A stretch of 45,537 nt of DNA from Verrucomicrobiaceae bacterium (GTDB lineage Bacteria; Verrucomicrobiota; Verrucomicrobiia; Verrucomicrobiales; Verrucomicrobiaceae). The stretch covers positions 1 to 45,537 of the forward strand of contig JARXAL010000224.1 of assembly GCA_029865835.1 (NCBI GenBank), written 5' to 3'. The notes beneath the pieces were generated by a model that had not been told where the DNA came from, searched no databases, and saw only the letters and a program-made list of their open reading frames with translations. A program made the position numbers and the translations under genes. Shown here one piece after another: positions 1-8,487 of this stretch. How positions within the stretch are numbered: the first letter of the stretch is position 1; each line of letters opens with the position of its first letter.

Positions 1-152
1 GCCATTCCCCACTCGAAACCGCCACTCTGACCGCCCGCATGCTTGCCGATCAAGGCAGCCTCGCCAAAGAAATGCGCAACCACATGGTTCCACCTCTCAG
101 CCTCCCCAATGCCGCCCACATGACCGCCGAAGCCATCCTTAGCCACCTCTAA
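1..152 (+). CDS. 3' end of an unidentified protein, possibly a glycosyltransferase
   Basis: The reading frame starting at base 3 is open from the window edge to TAA at 150-152, giving the last 49 residues of a protein. The tail has helical stretches such as LETATLTARMLADQ and ends NAAHMTAEAILSHL. This pattern of a loop followed by a terminal helix is common at the C-terminus of GT-B fold enzymes (MurG, LpxB, diacylglycerol glucosyltransferases, UDP-GlcNAc 2-epimerase), but no catalytic motif is inside the window, so I do not name it. The next gene starts 10 bp downstream on the same strand, so they are probably co-transcribed. Coding is supported by third-position C bias matching the neighbours. 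Confidence 0.55.
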   Translation, partial: HSPLETATLTARMLADQGSLAKEMRNHMVPPLSLPNAAHMTAEAILSHL

Positions 153-162
153 ACCCTCCCCA

Positions 163-771
163 ATGCCCACCCCCTCCATCCTCGGCGACATAGGCAACGT
201 CATCGTTAGCTTCGACTTCCGCATTGCCTTCAGCCGCCTGGCCGCTCGGTCCGATTGTCCCGAAAACGATCTGCTCGACCGTCTCCATCACCTCAAATTG
301 CCTTTCGAAGACGGTCAAATCGACGACCAAACCTTCATCACCCAAGCCATCGATGCCATCGGCTTCAAAGACTCCGCCGCCGATTTCAGCCGAATTTGGT
401 GCGATATCTTCGCCCCAAACCTCGCCCTCACCCGCACCCTCGAACAACTCGCTTCGTCCCACCCCCTCTTCCTCCTCTCCAACACCAGCGGCCTGCACAA
501 AGACTTCCTCTTCGCCCAGTTTCCCGTCTTCAATCTCTTCCGTGGCGGCGTCTACTCCTACTCCGCCAAAGCCTCCAAACCCGGCCCTGAAATTTTTCAA
601 ATCGCCATTGAACAACTCGACCTCGACCCCGCACAAACCTTCTACATCGACGACCTCCTCCCAAACATCGAAACCGCCGCCCGCCTCGGCTTCATCACCC
701 ATCACTACGACCTGACCCAACACCACCTTCTTGAATCCTCTCTCTCCAACTGGACAAACCAACTCTCATAA
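163..771 (+). CDS. HAD-superfamily hydrolase (YihX-like)
   Basis: A 202-residue protein with the four HAD motifs in order. Motif I is GDIGNVIVSFDF near the N-terminus, with nucleophile Asp9. Motif II is LLSNTS near 107. The motif III lysine lies in SAKASKPGPEIF. Motif IV is FYIDDLLPNI near 162. The layout matches the HAD-IA subgroup that includes YihX (alpha-D-glucose-1-phosphate phosphatase), whose motif I also reads DxGNVI. Substrate is not readable from sequence; a sugar phosphate is a guess from family. The protein is cytosolic, with no signal peptide. It follows the upstream gene by 10 bp, and mcsA starts 67 bp downstream. Confidence 0.85.
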   Translation: MPTPSILGDIGNVIVSFDFRIAFSRLAARSDCPENDLLDRLHHLKLPFEDGQIDDQTFITQAIDAIGFKDSAADFSRIWCDIFAPNLALTRTLEQLASSHPLFLLSNTSGLHKDFLFAQFPVFNLFRGGVYSYSAKASKPGPEIFQIAIEQLDLDPAQTFYIDDLLPNIETAARLGFITHHYDLTQHHLLESSLSNWTNQLS

Positions 772-838
772 AAACCGCGCTTGGCATACCCGCAAAGCGT
801 ATGGTACCTGAGGACCTAACCTCTCGATCCCTATTTCC

Positions 839-1342
839 ATGAAATGTGACGTCTGCACCAATGAAGCCACCGTTTTTCTGACCCAAATCATCAATGGGCA
901 GATGACCACGGTGAATTTGTGTGAGACCTGCTCCAAAGCCAAAGGTGTCACCGACGAAATGGGCTTCGGCCTTGCGGAAGCCTTCCTCGGAGCCGGCAAC
1001 ACCACCAACGTCCAACGCAACGACGTCCTCACCTGCCCCTCCTGCGGCTTCACCTCCGCCCAATTGAAAAAGATCGGTCGCATGGGCTGCCCGCATTGCT
1101 ACGACACCTTCCAGGAGGGTCTGGATCAACTCCTTTCCTCAATGCACAAAGGCACCCGCCATCTGGGAAAGATCCCCACCCGCGCCATCGCTGATTCCCG
1201 TCGCAACGCCTCCATGGAAGAACTCAAACACGCACTGCAATCCGCCATCGACGAGGAGCGCTACGAAGAGGCCGCCCGGATCAAAATCGAGATGCAAGCC
1301 TTGCAAACTCCAGCACCTCAAGCGGAATCCCAGGGCGCCTAA
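839..1342 (+). CDS. mcsA: McsA-type zinc protein, activator of the arginine kinase McsB
   Basis: A 167-residue protein with four CxxC pairs, the zinc-finger layout of McsA: CDVC at 3-6, CETC near 28, CPSC near 62 and CPHC near 84. A C-terminal UVR motif (residues about 122-155, EELKHALQSAIDEERYEEAA) resembles the UvrB-UvrC interaction helix pair. In Firmicutes McsA binds McsB and stimulates its protein-arginine kinase activity. The next two genes are McsB and ClpC, which makes the identification firm. No ctsR repressor gene lies upstream, unlike the Firmicute operon; the neighbour is a HAD hydrolase. I see no CIRCE element and no convincing sigma-70 promoter in the 67 bp upstream. Confidence 0.9.
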   Translation: MKCDVCTNEATVFLTQIINGQMTTVNLCETCSKAKGVTDEMGFGLAEAFLGAGNTTNVQRNDVLTCPSCGFTSAQLKKIGRMGCPHCYDTFQEGLDQLLSSMHKGTRHLGKIPTRAIADSRRNASMEELKHALQSAIDEERYEEAARIKIEMQALQTPAPQAESQGA

Positions 1343-1459
1343 ACTTTTTGTGACACCTTCACTCCATCTTTTCACCCACTCTCAAAAGCCGGTCCCCAAC
1401 GCGTCCTTGCGTTCCCTTCATCGCCTAGCCATCGTAATGCTCAGATCCCCTAGCATGCC

Positions 1460-2590
1460 ATGATGCGTTTCTCCACCCTCATCAAAAACCCTGCCGACTG
1501 GATGCGCGGCAGCGGTCCGCATTCGGAGATCGTCATGACCTCAAGGGTTCGCCTCGCCCGGAATCTCAGAGACTATCCCTTCCCCGGCTTCTCCCAGGAA
1601 CAACAACGCGTCGACCTTCTCGCCAATGTCCGATCCGTCGTCGAAGCCCTCCCCGAAATGAAGGATGGGTTCAGCGACGAATACGTCAATCTCTCCAAAA
1701 TCCGCAAACAAGTCCTCGTCGAACGCCACCTCATCAGCCGCGAACACGCCGCCCGCTCCACCGGCTGCGGCGTCGTGGTGGATCGCAAACAGTCGATCTC
1801 CATCATGATCAACGAGGAGGACCACTTCCGCATCCAGGGCATCCGCGCCGGCCTCAACCTCCGCAGCGCCTTCGCCCTCGTCGATCAGGTCGATACCGAA
1901 CTCGAACAAGAACTCGCCTACGCCTTCAGTTCCCGCTTCGGCTACCTCACCGCCTGCCCCACCAACCTCGGCACCGGCATGCGCGCCTCGGTCATGCTTC
2001 ACCTCCCCGCCCTCGTCCTCACCGACCAAATCAGCCAGGTCGTGAAAGCCGTCGGCAAAATCGGCCTCGCCGTCCGCGGTCTCTATGGTGAAGGCACCGA
2101 AGCCCTCGGCAACCTCTTCCAAATCTCCAACCAGCACACCCTGGGAGAAAAAGAGTCCGAAATCATCGCCCAAATCGAAAAAGTCATCGAAGGCGTGGTT
2201 CGTTCTGAAAACATGGCACGGGCCAAGCTCAAAGAGGATAGCCCAACGCACCTCCGGGACCAAATCGGTCGCGCCTACGCCATCCTCCGCCATGCCCACA
2301 TTCTTAGCTCCAAGGAAGCCCTCAATCTCCTCTCACTTCTCCGCCTCGGCGCCGATCTCGACATCGTCCCCGACTGCGACCGCGGCCTCCTCGACATGCT
2401 CCTTCTCGAAATTCAACCCGCCCACCTCCAACTCCAGGCCGAAAGGGAACTCACCCCTGATGAACGCGACATCATGCGCGCGGAAATCACCCGCCTAAGG
2501 TTGCAATCCATTGCCCCCCCCGTTAACGTATCCCATAGCGAATCCCCACCCCCAACTGGAGGCTCATTCCAGGAGACTAATGATGAATAA
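1460..2590 (+). CDS. mcsB: Protein-arginine kinase McsB
   Basis: A 376-residue member of the phosphagen kinase superfamily that phosphorylates arginines on proteins, marking them for ClpC-ClpP. Signatures are the phosphate-binding TSRVRLARN at 27-35, CPTNLGTGMRAS near 170 and the loop GLYGEGTEALGNLFQISNQ near 208. The C-terminal helix carries RDIMRA at 336-341. This is the RDxxRA phosphoarginine-binding site that distinguishes true McsB from creatine and arginine kinases and allows allosteric activation. The N-terminal guanidino-acceptor domain of metabolic kinases is absent, as expected. The 3' end overlaps the clpC start. A proline-rich tail after residue 350 is longer than I would expect for the family. 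Confidence 0.94.
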   Translation: MMRFSTLIKNPADWMRGSGPHSEIVMTSRVRLARNLRDYPFPGFSQEQQRVDLLANVRSVVEALPEMKDGFSDEYVNLSKIRKQVLVERHLISREHAARSTGCGVVVDRKQSISIMINEEDHFRIQGIRAGLNLRSAFALVDQVDTELEQELAYAFSSRFGYLTACPTNLGTGMRASVMLHLPALVLTDQISQVVKAVGKIGLAVRGLYGEGTEALGNLFQISNQHTLGEKESEIIAQIEKVIEGVVRSENMARAKLKEDSPTHLRDQIGRAYAILRHAHILSSKEALNLLSLLRLGADLDIVPDCDRGLLDMLLLEIQPAHLQLQAERELTPDERDIMRAEITRLRLQSIAPPVNVSHSESPPPTGGSFQETNDE

Positions 2591-5126
2591 CTTTACCCCA
2601 CGCGCCCAACAGGTCCTCGCCCTCGCCCGCAAAGAGGCAGATCGTTTCAACCACAACTACGTCGGCACCGAACACATCCTGCTCGGCCTGATCAAACTCG
2701 GCCAGGGCGTCGCCGTCAATGTCCTCCACAAACTCGGTCTCGATCTCGAAACCGTCCGCATGCAAGTGGAGCAACAGGTCGGCTCCGGTCCCGAGACCAA
2801 AATGGTCGGCAACATCCCTTACACCCCTCGCGTGAAGAAGGTCCTCGCCCTCGCTTCCAAAGAAGCCAAGGCCCTCAATCACTCCTACGTCGGCACCGAA
2901 CACATCCTCCTCGGCCTCCTCCGCGAAGGTGAAGGCGTCGCCGCCCAGGTCCTCCGGAACCTCGACATCAATCTCGACAAGGCCCGCAACGAAATCCTCA
3001 AAGAACTCGACCCCAACTTCACCAGCCAGGATGAAGACGAGGACGAAGACGAAGAAGGCAGCAGCAACAGCGGCAACGAGAAAGACCCCAGCGGTCAATC
3101 CGGCTCCAAGAAAGAAAGCAAAACCCCTGCTCTCCGCGCCTTCGGTCGCGATCTCACCGAACTCGCCCAAAAAGGCGAACTCGATCCCGTCATCGGTCGT
3201 GCGGATGAAATCGCCCGCGTCATCCAAATCCTCTGCCGCCGCACCAAAAACAATCCCGTCCTCATCGGTGAAGCCGGTGTCGGCAAAACCGCCATCGTCG
3301 AAGGTCTCGCCCAGGAAATCGCCATCGGCAACGTCCCCGAAATCCTCCGGGAGAAACGCGTCATCACCCTCGACCTCGCCCTCATGGTCGCCGGCACCAA
3401 ATACCGCGGCCAATTCGAAGAGCGCATCAAAGCCGTGATGGACGAAATCCGTCGCAATAAAAACGTCATCCTCTTCATCGACGAACTCCACACCATCGTC
3501 GGCGCAGGATCCGCTGAAGGTGCCATGGATGCCTCCAACATCATCAAACCCGCCCTCTCACGTGGCGAGTTGCAGTGCGTCGGCGCCACCACCCTCAACG
3601 AGTATCGCAAATACATCGAAAAAGACGCCGCTCTCGAACGCCGCTTCCAAATCGTCAAGGTCGAAGAACCCTCCGTCGAAGACGCCATCAAGATCCTTCG
3701 CGGATTGAAGAGCAAATACGAGATGCACCACAAGGCCCGCTTCACCGAGAAGGCCATCGTCGCTGCCGTCGAACTCTCCTCCCGCTACCTCCCTTCCCGT
3801 TTCCTCCCTGACAAGGCAATCGACATCATGGACGAAGCCGGCTCCAAAGCCCGCATCGCCGCCATGACCCGCCCACCCGAACTCAAGGGCATCGAGGAAG
3901 AAATCGAAACCATCCGCATCGAAAAAGAGGAAGCCATCCGCGAGCAGGACTTCGAAAAAGCCGCCCACCTTCGCGACAAGGAAAAGCAGGCCAAAAAACG
4001 CTTCGACGGCCTCCTCGAAACCTGGCGCAATGCTAGCCAGGAAAAAACCGTCGATGTCGATGAGGACGAAATCATGTCCGTCATCGCCAAATGGACCGGC
4101 GTCCCCCTTCAGCGCATGGAACAGGCCGAAGCCGAGAAACTCCTCAAAATGGAGGCCGAACTCAAAAGCCGCGTCATCGGCCAGGACGAAGCCGTCATCG
4201 CCATCTCGAAAGCTCTCCGCCGCTCCCGTGCCGACCTCAAAGATCCACGTCGCCCTATCGGCTCCTTCCTCTTCCTCGGCCCCACCGGCGTCGGCAAAAC
4301 CTTCCTCGCCAAAAACCTCGCCGAATTCATGTTCGGCAGCGCGGATGCCTTGATCCAACTCGACATGTCCGAGTACATGGAGAAACACACCGCCAGCCGC
4401 CTCATCGGAGCCCCTCCCGGATACGTCGGTTATGAAGAAGGCGGCCAACTCTCCGAAGCCGTCCGTCGTCGCCCCTACTCCGTCGTGCTCTTCGACGAAG
4501 TCGAAAAAGCCCACCCGGACGTCATGCACCTCCTCCTTCAGATCCTCGAAGAAGGCCAAGTCACCGACAACTTCGGCCGCAAGATCGACTTCCGCAATAC
4601 CATTGTCATCCTCACCTCCAACATCGGAGCCGAATCCATCAAACGCCAAACCTCCCTCGGTTTCGGCGCCATGGCCCAGGACTCCGCCGATCACGATGGT
4701 ATGAAGGGCAAAATCGGCGAACACGCCAAGAAGTTCTTCAAACCCGAGTTCCTCAATCGTCTGGATGACATCGTTGTCTTCCACATGCTGGACAAGACCG
4801 AACTCACCAGCATCGTCGACCTCGAAGTCAGCAAGGTCCTCACTCGCCTTCGCCACAAGAAGATCGAACTCGTTCTCGACCAAACCGCTCGCGAGTTCCT
4901 CATGAAGGAGGGCTACGATCCTCAATACGGTGCCCGCCCCATGCGTCGCGCCGTCGAGAAACACATCGAAGACCCCCTCGCCGAACACGTCCTCCGTGGC
5001 GACGTCAAAGCCGGTGACCGCGTCCAGGTCATCGCCAACGAAGAGGGCAAAGGCCTCAAATTCACTACCGACGCTCGCGTAACCGAAGACGCCGAACCCG
5101 CCGAAAGCACTTCCGACGCCTCCTAG
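2580..5126 (+). CDS. clpC: AAA+ unfoldase ClpC
   Basis: An 848-residue class I Clp ATPase. In order it has two Clp-N repeats (each with [11 protein letters not shown]), an acidic Ser/Gly-rich linker, NBD1 with Walker A GEAGVGKT and Walker [10 protein letters not shown], a middle region with a UVR motif ([19 protein letters not shown]), and NBD2 with [13 protein letters not shown] in NBD2 sits where ClpC carries its ClpP-docking loop. It unfolds substrates for ClpP, and in McsB-containing bacteria it accepts phosphoarginine-tagged proteins through the N-domain. I chose the start at 2580 (ATGATGAAT, a second Met at 2583). AGGAGA lies at 2571-2576 just upstream, and the first Clp-N repeat begins right after. 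Longer upstream extensions would run inside mcsB. It overlaps mcsB by 11 bases, so translation is probably coupled. Confidence 0.96.
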   Translation: MMNNFTPRAQQVLALARKEADRFNHNYVGTEHILLGLIKLGQGVAVNVLHKLGLDLETVRMQVEQQVGSGPETKMVGNIPYTPRVKKVLALASKEAKALNHSYVGTEHILLGLLREGEGVAAQVLRNLDINLDKARNEILKELDPNFTSQDEDEDEDEEGSSNSGNEKDPSGQSGSKKESKTPALRAFGRDLTELAQKGELDPVIGRADEIARVIQILCRRTKNNPVLIGEAGVGKTAIVEGLAQEIAIGNVPEILREKRVITLDLALMVAGTKYRGQFEERIKAVMDEIRRNKNVILFIDELHTIVGAGSAEGAMDASNIIKPALSRGELQCVGATTLNEYRKYIEKDAALERRFQIVKVEEPSVEDAIKILRGLKSKYEMHHKARFTEKAIVAAVELSSRYLPSRFLPDKAIDIMDEAGSKARIAAMTRPPELKGIEEEIETIRIEKEEAIREQDFEKAAHLRDKEKQAKKRFDGLLETWRNASQEKTVDVDEDEIMSVIAKWTGVPLQRMEQAEAEKLLKMEAELKSRVIGQDEAVIAISKALRRSRADLKDPRRPIGSFLFLGPTGVGKTFLAKNLAEFMFGSADALIQLDMSEYMEKHTASRLIGAPPGYVGYEEGGQLSEAVRRRPYSVVLFDEVEKAHPDVMHLLLQILEEGQVTDNFGRKIDFRNTIVILTSNIGAESIKRQTSLGFGAMAQDSADHDGMKGKIGEHAKKFFKPEFLNRLDDIVVFHMLDKTELTSIVDLEVSKVLTRLRHKKIELVLDQTAREFLMKEGYDPQYGARPMRRAVEKHIEDPLAEHVLRGDVKAGDRVQVIANEEGKGLKFTTDARVTEDAEPAESTSDAS

Positions 5127-5144
5127 AGGTCTTCACTTCAAATC

Positions 5145-5188
5145 ACCTGAACCGTTAGCCTCCCCTGGCACAGCGGTTCAGGTTTTTT
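5145..5188 (+). terminator. Rho-independent terminator of the mcsA-mcsB-clpC operon
   Basis: A perfect 10-bp stem, ACCTGAACCG at 5145-5154 with CGGTTCAGGT at 5174-5183, has a 19-nt loop and runs straight into TTTTTT at 5183-5188. It starts 19 bp after the clpC stop codon. The opposite strand lacks a T-run beside the stem. A separate 6-bp hairpin at 5200-5216 (AACCCG/CGGGTT) abuts the glgB stop but has no T-run. Confidence 0.9.
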
Positions 5189-5215
5189 GTGTCGTCGTTA
5201 ACCCGAACTACGGGT

Positions 5216-7411
5216 TCAGATCTTCCCCAAATAAACCGCCCCCAGCGGCGGCACATCCAGCACCACACTATGCGGCTGCTGTTGCCATTCCCCCGGCGTC
5301 GACAGCATCGCGGGCACATTCAGCACATTGGAACCGCCAAACTCACCCGCATCCGTATTCAACAACTCACGGTAAACACCCGACTCCGCCACTCCCATCC
5401 GATATCCCTTTCTTGGCACCGGTGTTGCATTCACCACCACGTAAACCTTCTCCCCGCTCGGCGCCAAGCGCACAAACACAAACAGGCTCCCATCCGCATC
5501 ATTCGCATCCAGCCATTGAAAACCCCCGGACTGATGACAACTCTCATGCAAAGCCGGATGCCCCGTGTACAAATGATTGAGCGTCCCAACCAGCTTTTGC
5601 AGTCCGGCATGTTCCGCCCCCAAGAACAAATGCCAATCAAGGCTACGTTCGTGACTCCATTCGTTCCATTGCCCGAACTCGCCCCCCATGAACAACAGCT
5701 TCTTCCCCGGATGCGCCCACATCCAGGCATAAAACATCCGTAAGTTCGCAAACTTCTGCCACCGATCCCCCGGCATCTTGTTGATCATCGATCCCTTCCC
5801 ATGCACCACCTCGTCATGGCTCAGCACCAAAATGAAGTTCTCGTCATAGGCATACAACATCGAAAAAGTTGCCTCCCCATGGTGATACTTCCGGTGCACC
5901 GGCTCATGCTCCATGTAACTCAGCGTGTCATTCATCCACCCCATGTTCCACTTGAACCCAAAACCCAACCCACCCGAATCCACAGGCTTCGACACACCCG
6001 GCCACGCCGTGCTTTCCTCCGCAATGATCGTCGTCCCGGGATTCTCTTCGTAACAAACCCGGTTCAACTCCTTCATGAATGCGATCGCATCCAAGTTCTC
6101 CCTTCCCCCAAACGCATTCGGCACCCACTCACCTTCATTGCGGGAATAATCCAGGTACAACATCGACGCTACCGCATCCACTCGCAGGCCATCAATGTGA
6201 TATTCCTTCAGCCAGAACAGCGCATTCGCTACGAGGAAATTCCGCACCTCATTGCGCCCATAGTTGAAGATCAAAGTCCCCCAGTCCTGATGCTCTCCCT
6301 GCCTCGGATCCGCATGCTCAAAAAGGGCCGTACCATCAAACTGCGCCAACCCATGCGAATCCTTGGGAAAATGCCCCGGCACCCAATCCAATATCACCCC
6401 CAACCCCACCTGGTGACACCGGTCCACAAACCCGCGGAACTCATCCGGATTCCCAAACCGGCTTGTCGGAGCATAATAACCCGTCACCTGATACCCCCAG
6501 GAGCCATCAAAAGGGTGCTCAGACATCCCCATGAGCTCAATGTGAGTGAAACCAAGACTCGTCACATACGGAATCAAATCATCCGCCATCTCCCCCCACG
6601 TTTGCCAGCGATTGTCCTCATGCGGCACCCGCTTCCACGATCCAGGATGCACCTCATAAATGCTCATCGCGGACGCATACAAATTCCGATTCCGCCGCTC
6701 CATCATCCACTCCCCGTCACTCCAGGCATACTGCTCCAAATCAAAAGTCAGGCTCGCCGTCTGCGTTCCATGCTGAGAGAAAAAGGCAAAGGGATCGCTC
6801 TTCGTCACAGGATGCCCCTCGGCATTCAACACCTCAAACTTGTAGTGCGCCCCCAACCCAACTCCCGGCAAAAAGATCTCCCAAATGCCCGATTCAATCC
6901 TCAACCGCATCGGGTTCACCCGCCCATCCCACTGGTTAAAATCACCCACCACACTCACCCGTCGCGCATTCGGCGCCCACACCGCAAACTGCATCCCCGC
7001 CACACCATCCAGCGTCTTGGGATGCGCCCCCAGACAGTCATACAACCGTCGATGCGTGCCTTCGCGAAAGTAATACATGTCCTGCTCGCCCAACAACGGT
7101 CCGAACGAGTAGGGGTCTCTCACCCGCCAGCGATGCCCTTCAAACGACTCATACTCCCACTCATATCGCCCCCCCATTTGTTCTTCAGTTAAGAGCAACT
7201 CAAACAACCCATAATGGTGCGCCTTCTCAGCCTCCACTCCGCTCATCGCCCCCTCGTGCCAAAACCAGGCCCGCAGAGCGGTCGGCTGAAAAGTCCGCGC
7301 CACCGCTCGCCCATCCCCTAGCCTCTGTCTCCCCAGAAACCCAAACGAGTTTCCGTGACGTGCTTCCAACAGGGCGAGAACTTCAGGCTGTGGAGAAAGA
7401 TTCCGAGTCAT
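5216..7411 (-). CDS. glgB: 1,4-alpha-glucan branching enzyme
   Basis: A 731-residue GH13 enzyme that cuts alpha-1,4 glucan and rejoins it by alpha-1,6 links, forming glycogen branches in the cytosol. The N-terminal region (about 1-110) is an extra beta-sandwich, followed by a CBM48 module with VWAPNARRVSVVGDFNQW. The catalytic barrel contains DGLRVDAVASM (nucleophile Asp), IIAEESTAWPG (acid/base Glu) and VLSHDEVVHGKGSM (transition-state Asp), the usual GlgB set. Length is normal. The start codon shares one base with the stop of the upstream glycosyltransferase (TAATG), so it is probably translated by coupling. No other glycogen gene (glgA, glgC) lies in the window. Confidence 0.95.
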   Translation of the reverse strand: MTRNLSPQPEVLALLEARHGNSFGFLGRQRLGDGRAVARTFQPTALRAWFWHEGAMSGVEAEKAHHYGLFELLLTEEQMGGRYEWEYESFEGHRWRVRDPYSFGPLLGEQDMYYFREGTHRRLYDCLGAHPKTLDGVAGMQFAVWAPNARRVSVVGDFNQWDGRVNPMRLRIESGIWEIFLPGVGLGAHYKFEVLNAEGHPVTKSDPFAFFSQHGTQTASLTFDLEQYAWSDGEWMMERRNRNLYASAMSIYEVHPGSWKRVPHEDNRWQTWGEMADDLIPYVTSLGFTHIELMGMSEHPFDGSWGYQVTGYYAPTSRFGNPDEFRGFVDRCHQVGLGVILDWVPGHFPKDSHGLAQFDGTALFEHADPRQGEHQDWGTLIFNYGRNEVRNFLVANALFWLKEYHIDGLRVDAVASMLYLDYSRNEGEWVPNAFGGRENLDAIAFMKELNRVCYEENPGTTIIAEESTAWPGVSKPVDSGGLGFGFKWNMGWMNDTLSYMEHEPVHRKYHHGEATFSMLYAYDENFILVLSHDEVVHGKGSMINKMPGDRWQKFANLRMFYAWMWAHPGKKLLFMGGEFGQWNEWSHERSLDWHLFLGAEHAGLQKLVGTLNHLYTGHPALHESCHQSGGFQWLDANDADGSLFVFVRLAPSGEKVYVVVNATPVPRKGYRMGVAESGVYRELLNTDAGEFGGSNVLNVPAMLSTPGEWQQQPHSVVLDVPPLGAVYLGKI

Positions 7412-8481
7412 TACCCTTCGATACCCGCCTGGAGCAAAGGCACAAGCCGTTCTTTACACAGCCACCCCCAGTCATGCTCTCGCCAAATGCGCCGTCGCCC
7501 CAGCAGCCACTCATCCGTTCGACACCAACTCGCCATCCTTTCCCCCAATTCTTCCGCCCCGACCTGCGGTTCAAACCAATGCGCCGCCATCCCCATCACC
7601 TCGCGATGCGCCGGCAAATCGCTGCACCAAATCGCCAATCGATGCAGTTTCGCCTCCAGCAAAGGCAATCCAAACCCTTCGCTCCAACTGGGAAAAAACA
7701 ACCCGTCACATAAGGCATAGAGGCTTCTCAGGTCATCATGACCAAGCTCCCTTTCCTCTCCCCCAAACACCACCTGCTGCTCGACTCCAAGCTTCCCCGA
7801 CAATCCCTTCAGTTCATCAAAATAGCGCCTGCCATCGGCTTGATGCGGATCCGGAGCGCCCGTGACAATCAGTCTCGCCTCAACCCCCCGATCCCGAAGA
7901 CTCGCTATCAACCCGATCCCAAGCTCCACATTCTTCCTCCGCACCAGCCTCGCAGGTTGCAACAAGTTGAGATCACTCCCCCACAACTTCCGCACATCTG
8001 CCAACCGCCCCACCCGCTCAGTCAATCCCAAAACACCGGCAGCATCCACCCCATTGGGAATCACCACGACGTCTTCCACCCTCTTGCCCGAGACCCCCGC
8101 CCATTCTCGCGCCCTCAGGTTTGACACCGCCACATCAATCGCTTTCGGCGCCGGTTCCTCCCATCCTGCCTCCGCATACGCAGGATTCACCGCAGCCACG
8201 TCGTGAACCCAATTCACCCAACACACCCCGACGCTCTTCTCCGCCAGTCCGGTCAACTCCCTCGTCCAAGCCAAATCAAACGGCATTGTAAACACATTGT
8301 GCACGATCACCGCATCAAACCCACCCTCCTCAAGTCTTCTCCGGAACACTTCACGCTCGGCCGCACCGAACACCCAGACCGTCCAACCCAACCGCTCCAT
8401 CGCCCGCGCCTGCTCCCCCACAACACGCTCCACGCCACCCACCACAGGTGGCTTCGTGTAATGCAGGATCGCTAGGCGCAT
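7411..8481 (-). CDS. GT4-family glycosyltransferase
   Basis: A 356-residue GT-B retaining glycosyltransferase. The N-terminal GVERVVGEQARAM is the acceptor-side glycine loop typical of GT4. IPNGVD lies mid-protein. The C-terminal domain has LLQPARLVRRKNVELGI and the E-x7-E donor motif in SWSEGFGLPLLEA. It probably uses a nucleotide sugar, but donor and acceptor cannot be read. It starts 6 bp after the leuS stop and ends in a one-base overlap with the glgB start, so it sits inside one transcript. Coupling to glgB hints at a glucan-related role, while the leuS neighbour gives no functional clue. It lacks the starch/glycogen-synthase (GT5) signature, so it is not a GlgA. Confidence 0.85.
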   Translation of the reverse strand: MRLAILHYTKPPVVGGVERVVGEQARAMERLGWTVWVFGAAEREVFRRRLEEGGFDAVIVHNVFTMPFDLAWTRELTGLAEKSVGVCWVNWVHDVAAVNPAYAEAGWEEPAPKAIDVAVSNLRAREWAGVSGKRVEDVVVIPNGVDAAGVLGLTERVGRLADVRKLWGSDLNLLQPARLVRRKNVELGIGLIASLRDRGVEARLIVTGAPDPHQADGRRYFDELKGLSGKLGVEQQVVFGGEERELGHDDLRSLYALCDGLFFPSWSEGFGLPLLEAKLHRLAIWCSDLPAHREVMGMAAHWFEPQVGAEELGERMASWCRTDEWLLGRRRIWREHDWGWLCKERLVPLLQAGIEG

Positions 8482-8487
8482 GACGCA

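Noticed and set aside
772-838. Promoter or heat-shock operator (CIRCE, CtsR box) before mcsA
   Set aside because: TTGGCA is present at 781 but no -10 at proper spacing, and no inverted repeat of the CIRCE type or CtsR heptad repeat is visible.
1343-1459. Possible RNA or promoter between mcsA and mcsB
   Set aside because: No stable hairpin and no acceptable -35/-10 pair; probably just an operon spacer.
3558-4988. 476-codon minus-strand frame opposite clpC
   Set aside because: Same artefact of codon bias; clpC on the plus strand is fully explained by conserved domains.
5801-7192. 463-codon plus-strand frame inside glgB
   Set aside because: Shadow of glgB; His/Pro/Arg-rich with no recognisable domain and no ribosome-binding site.
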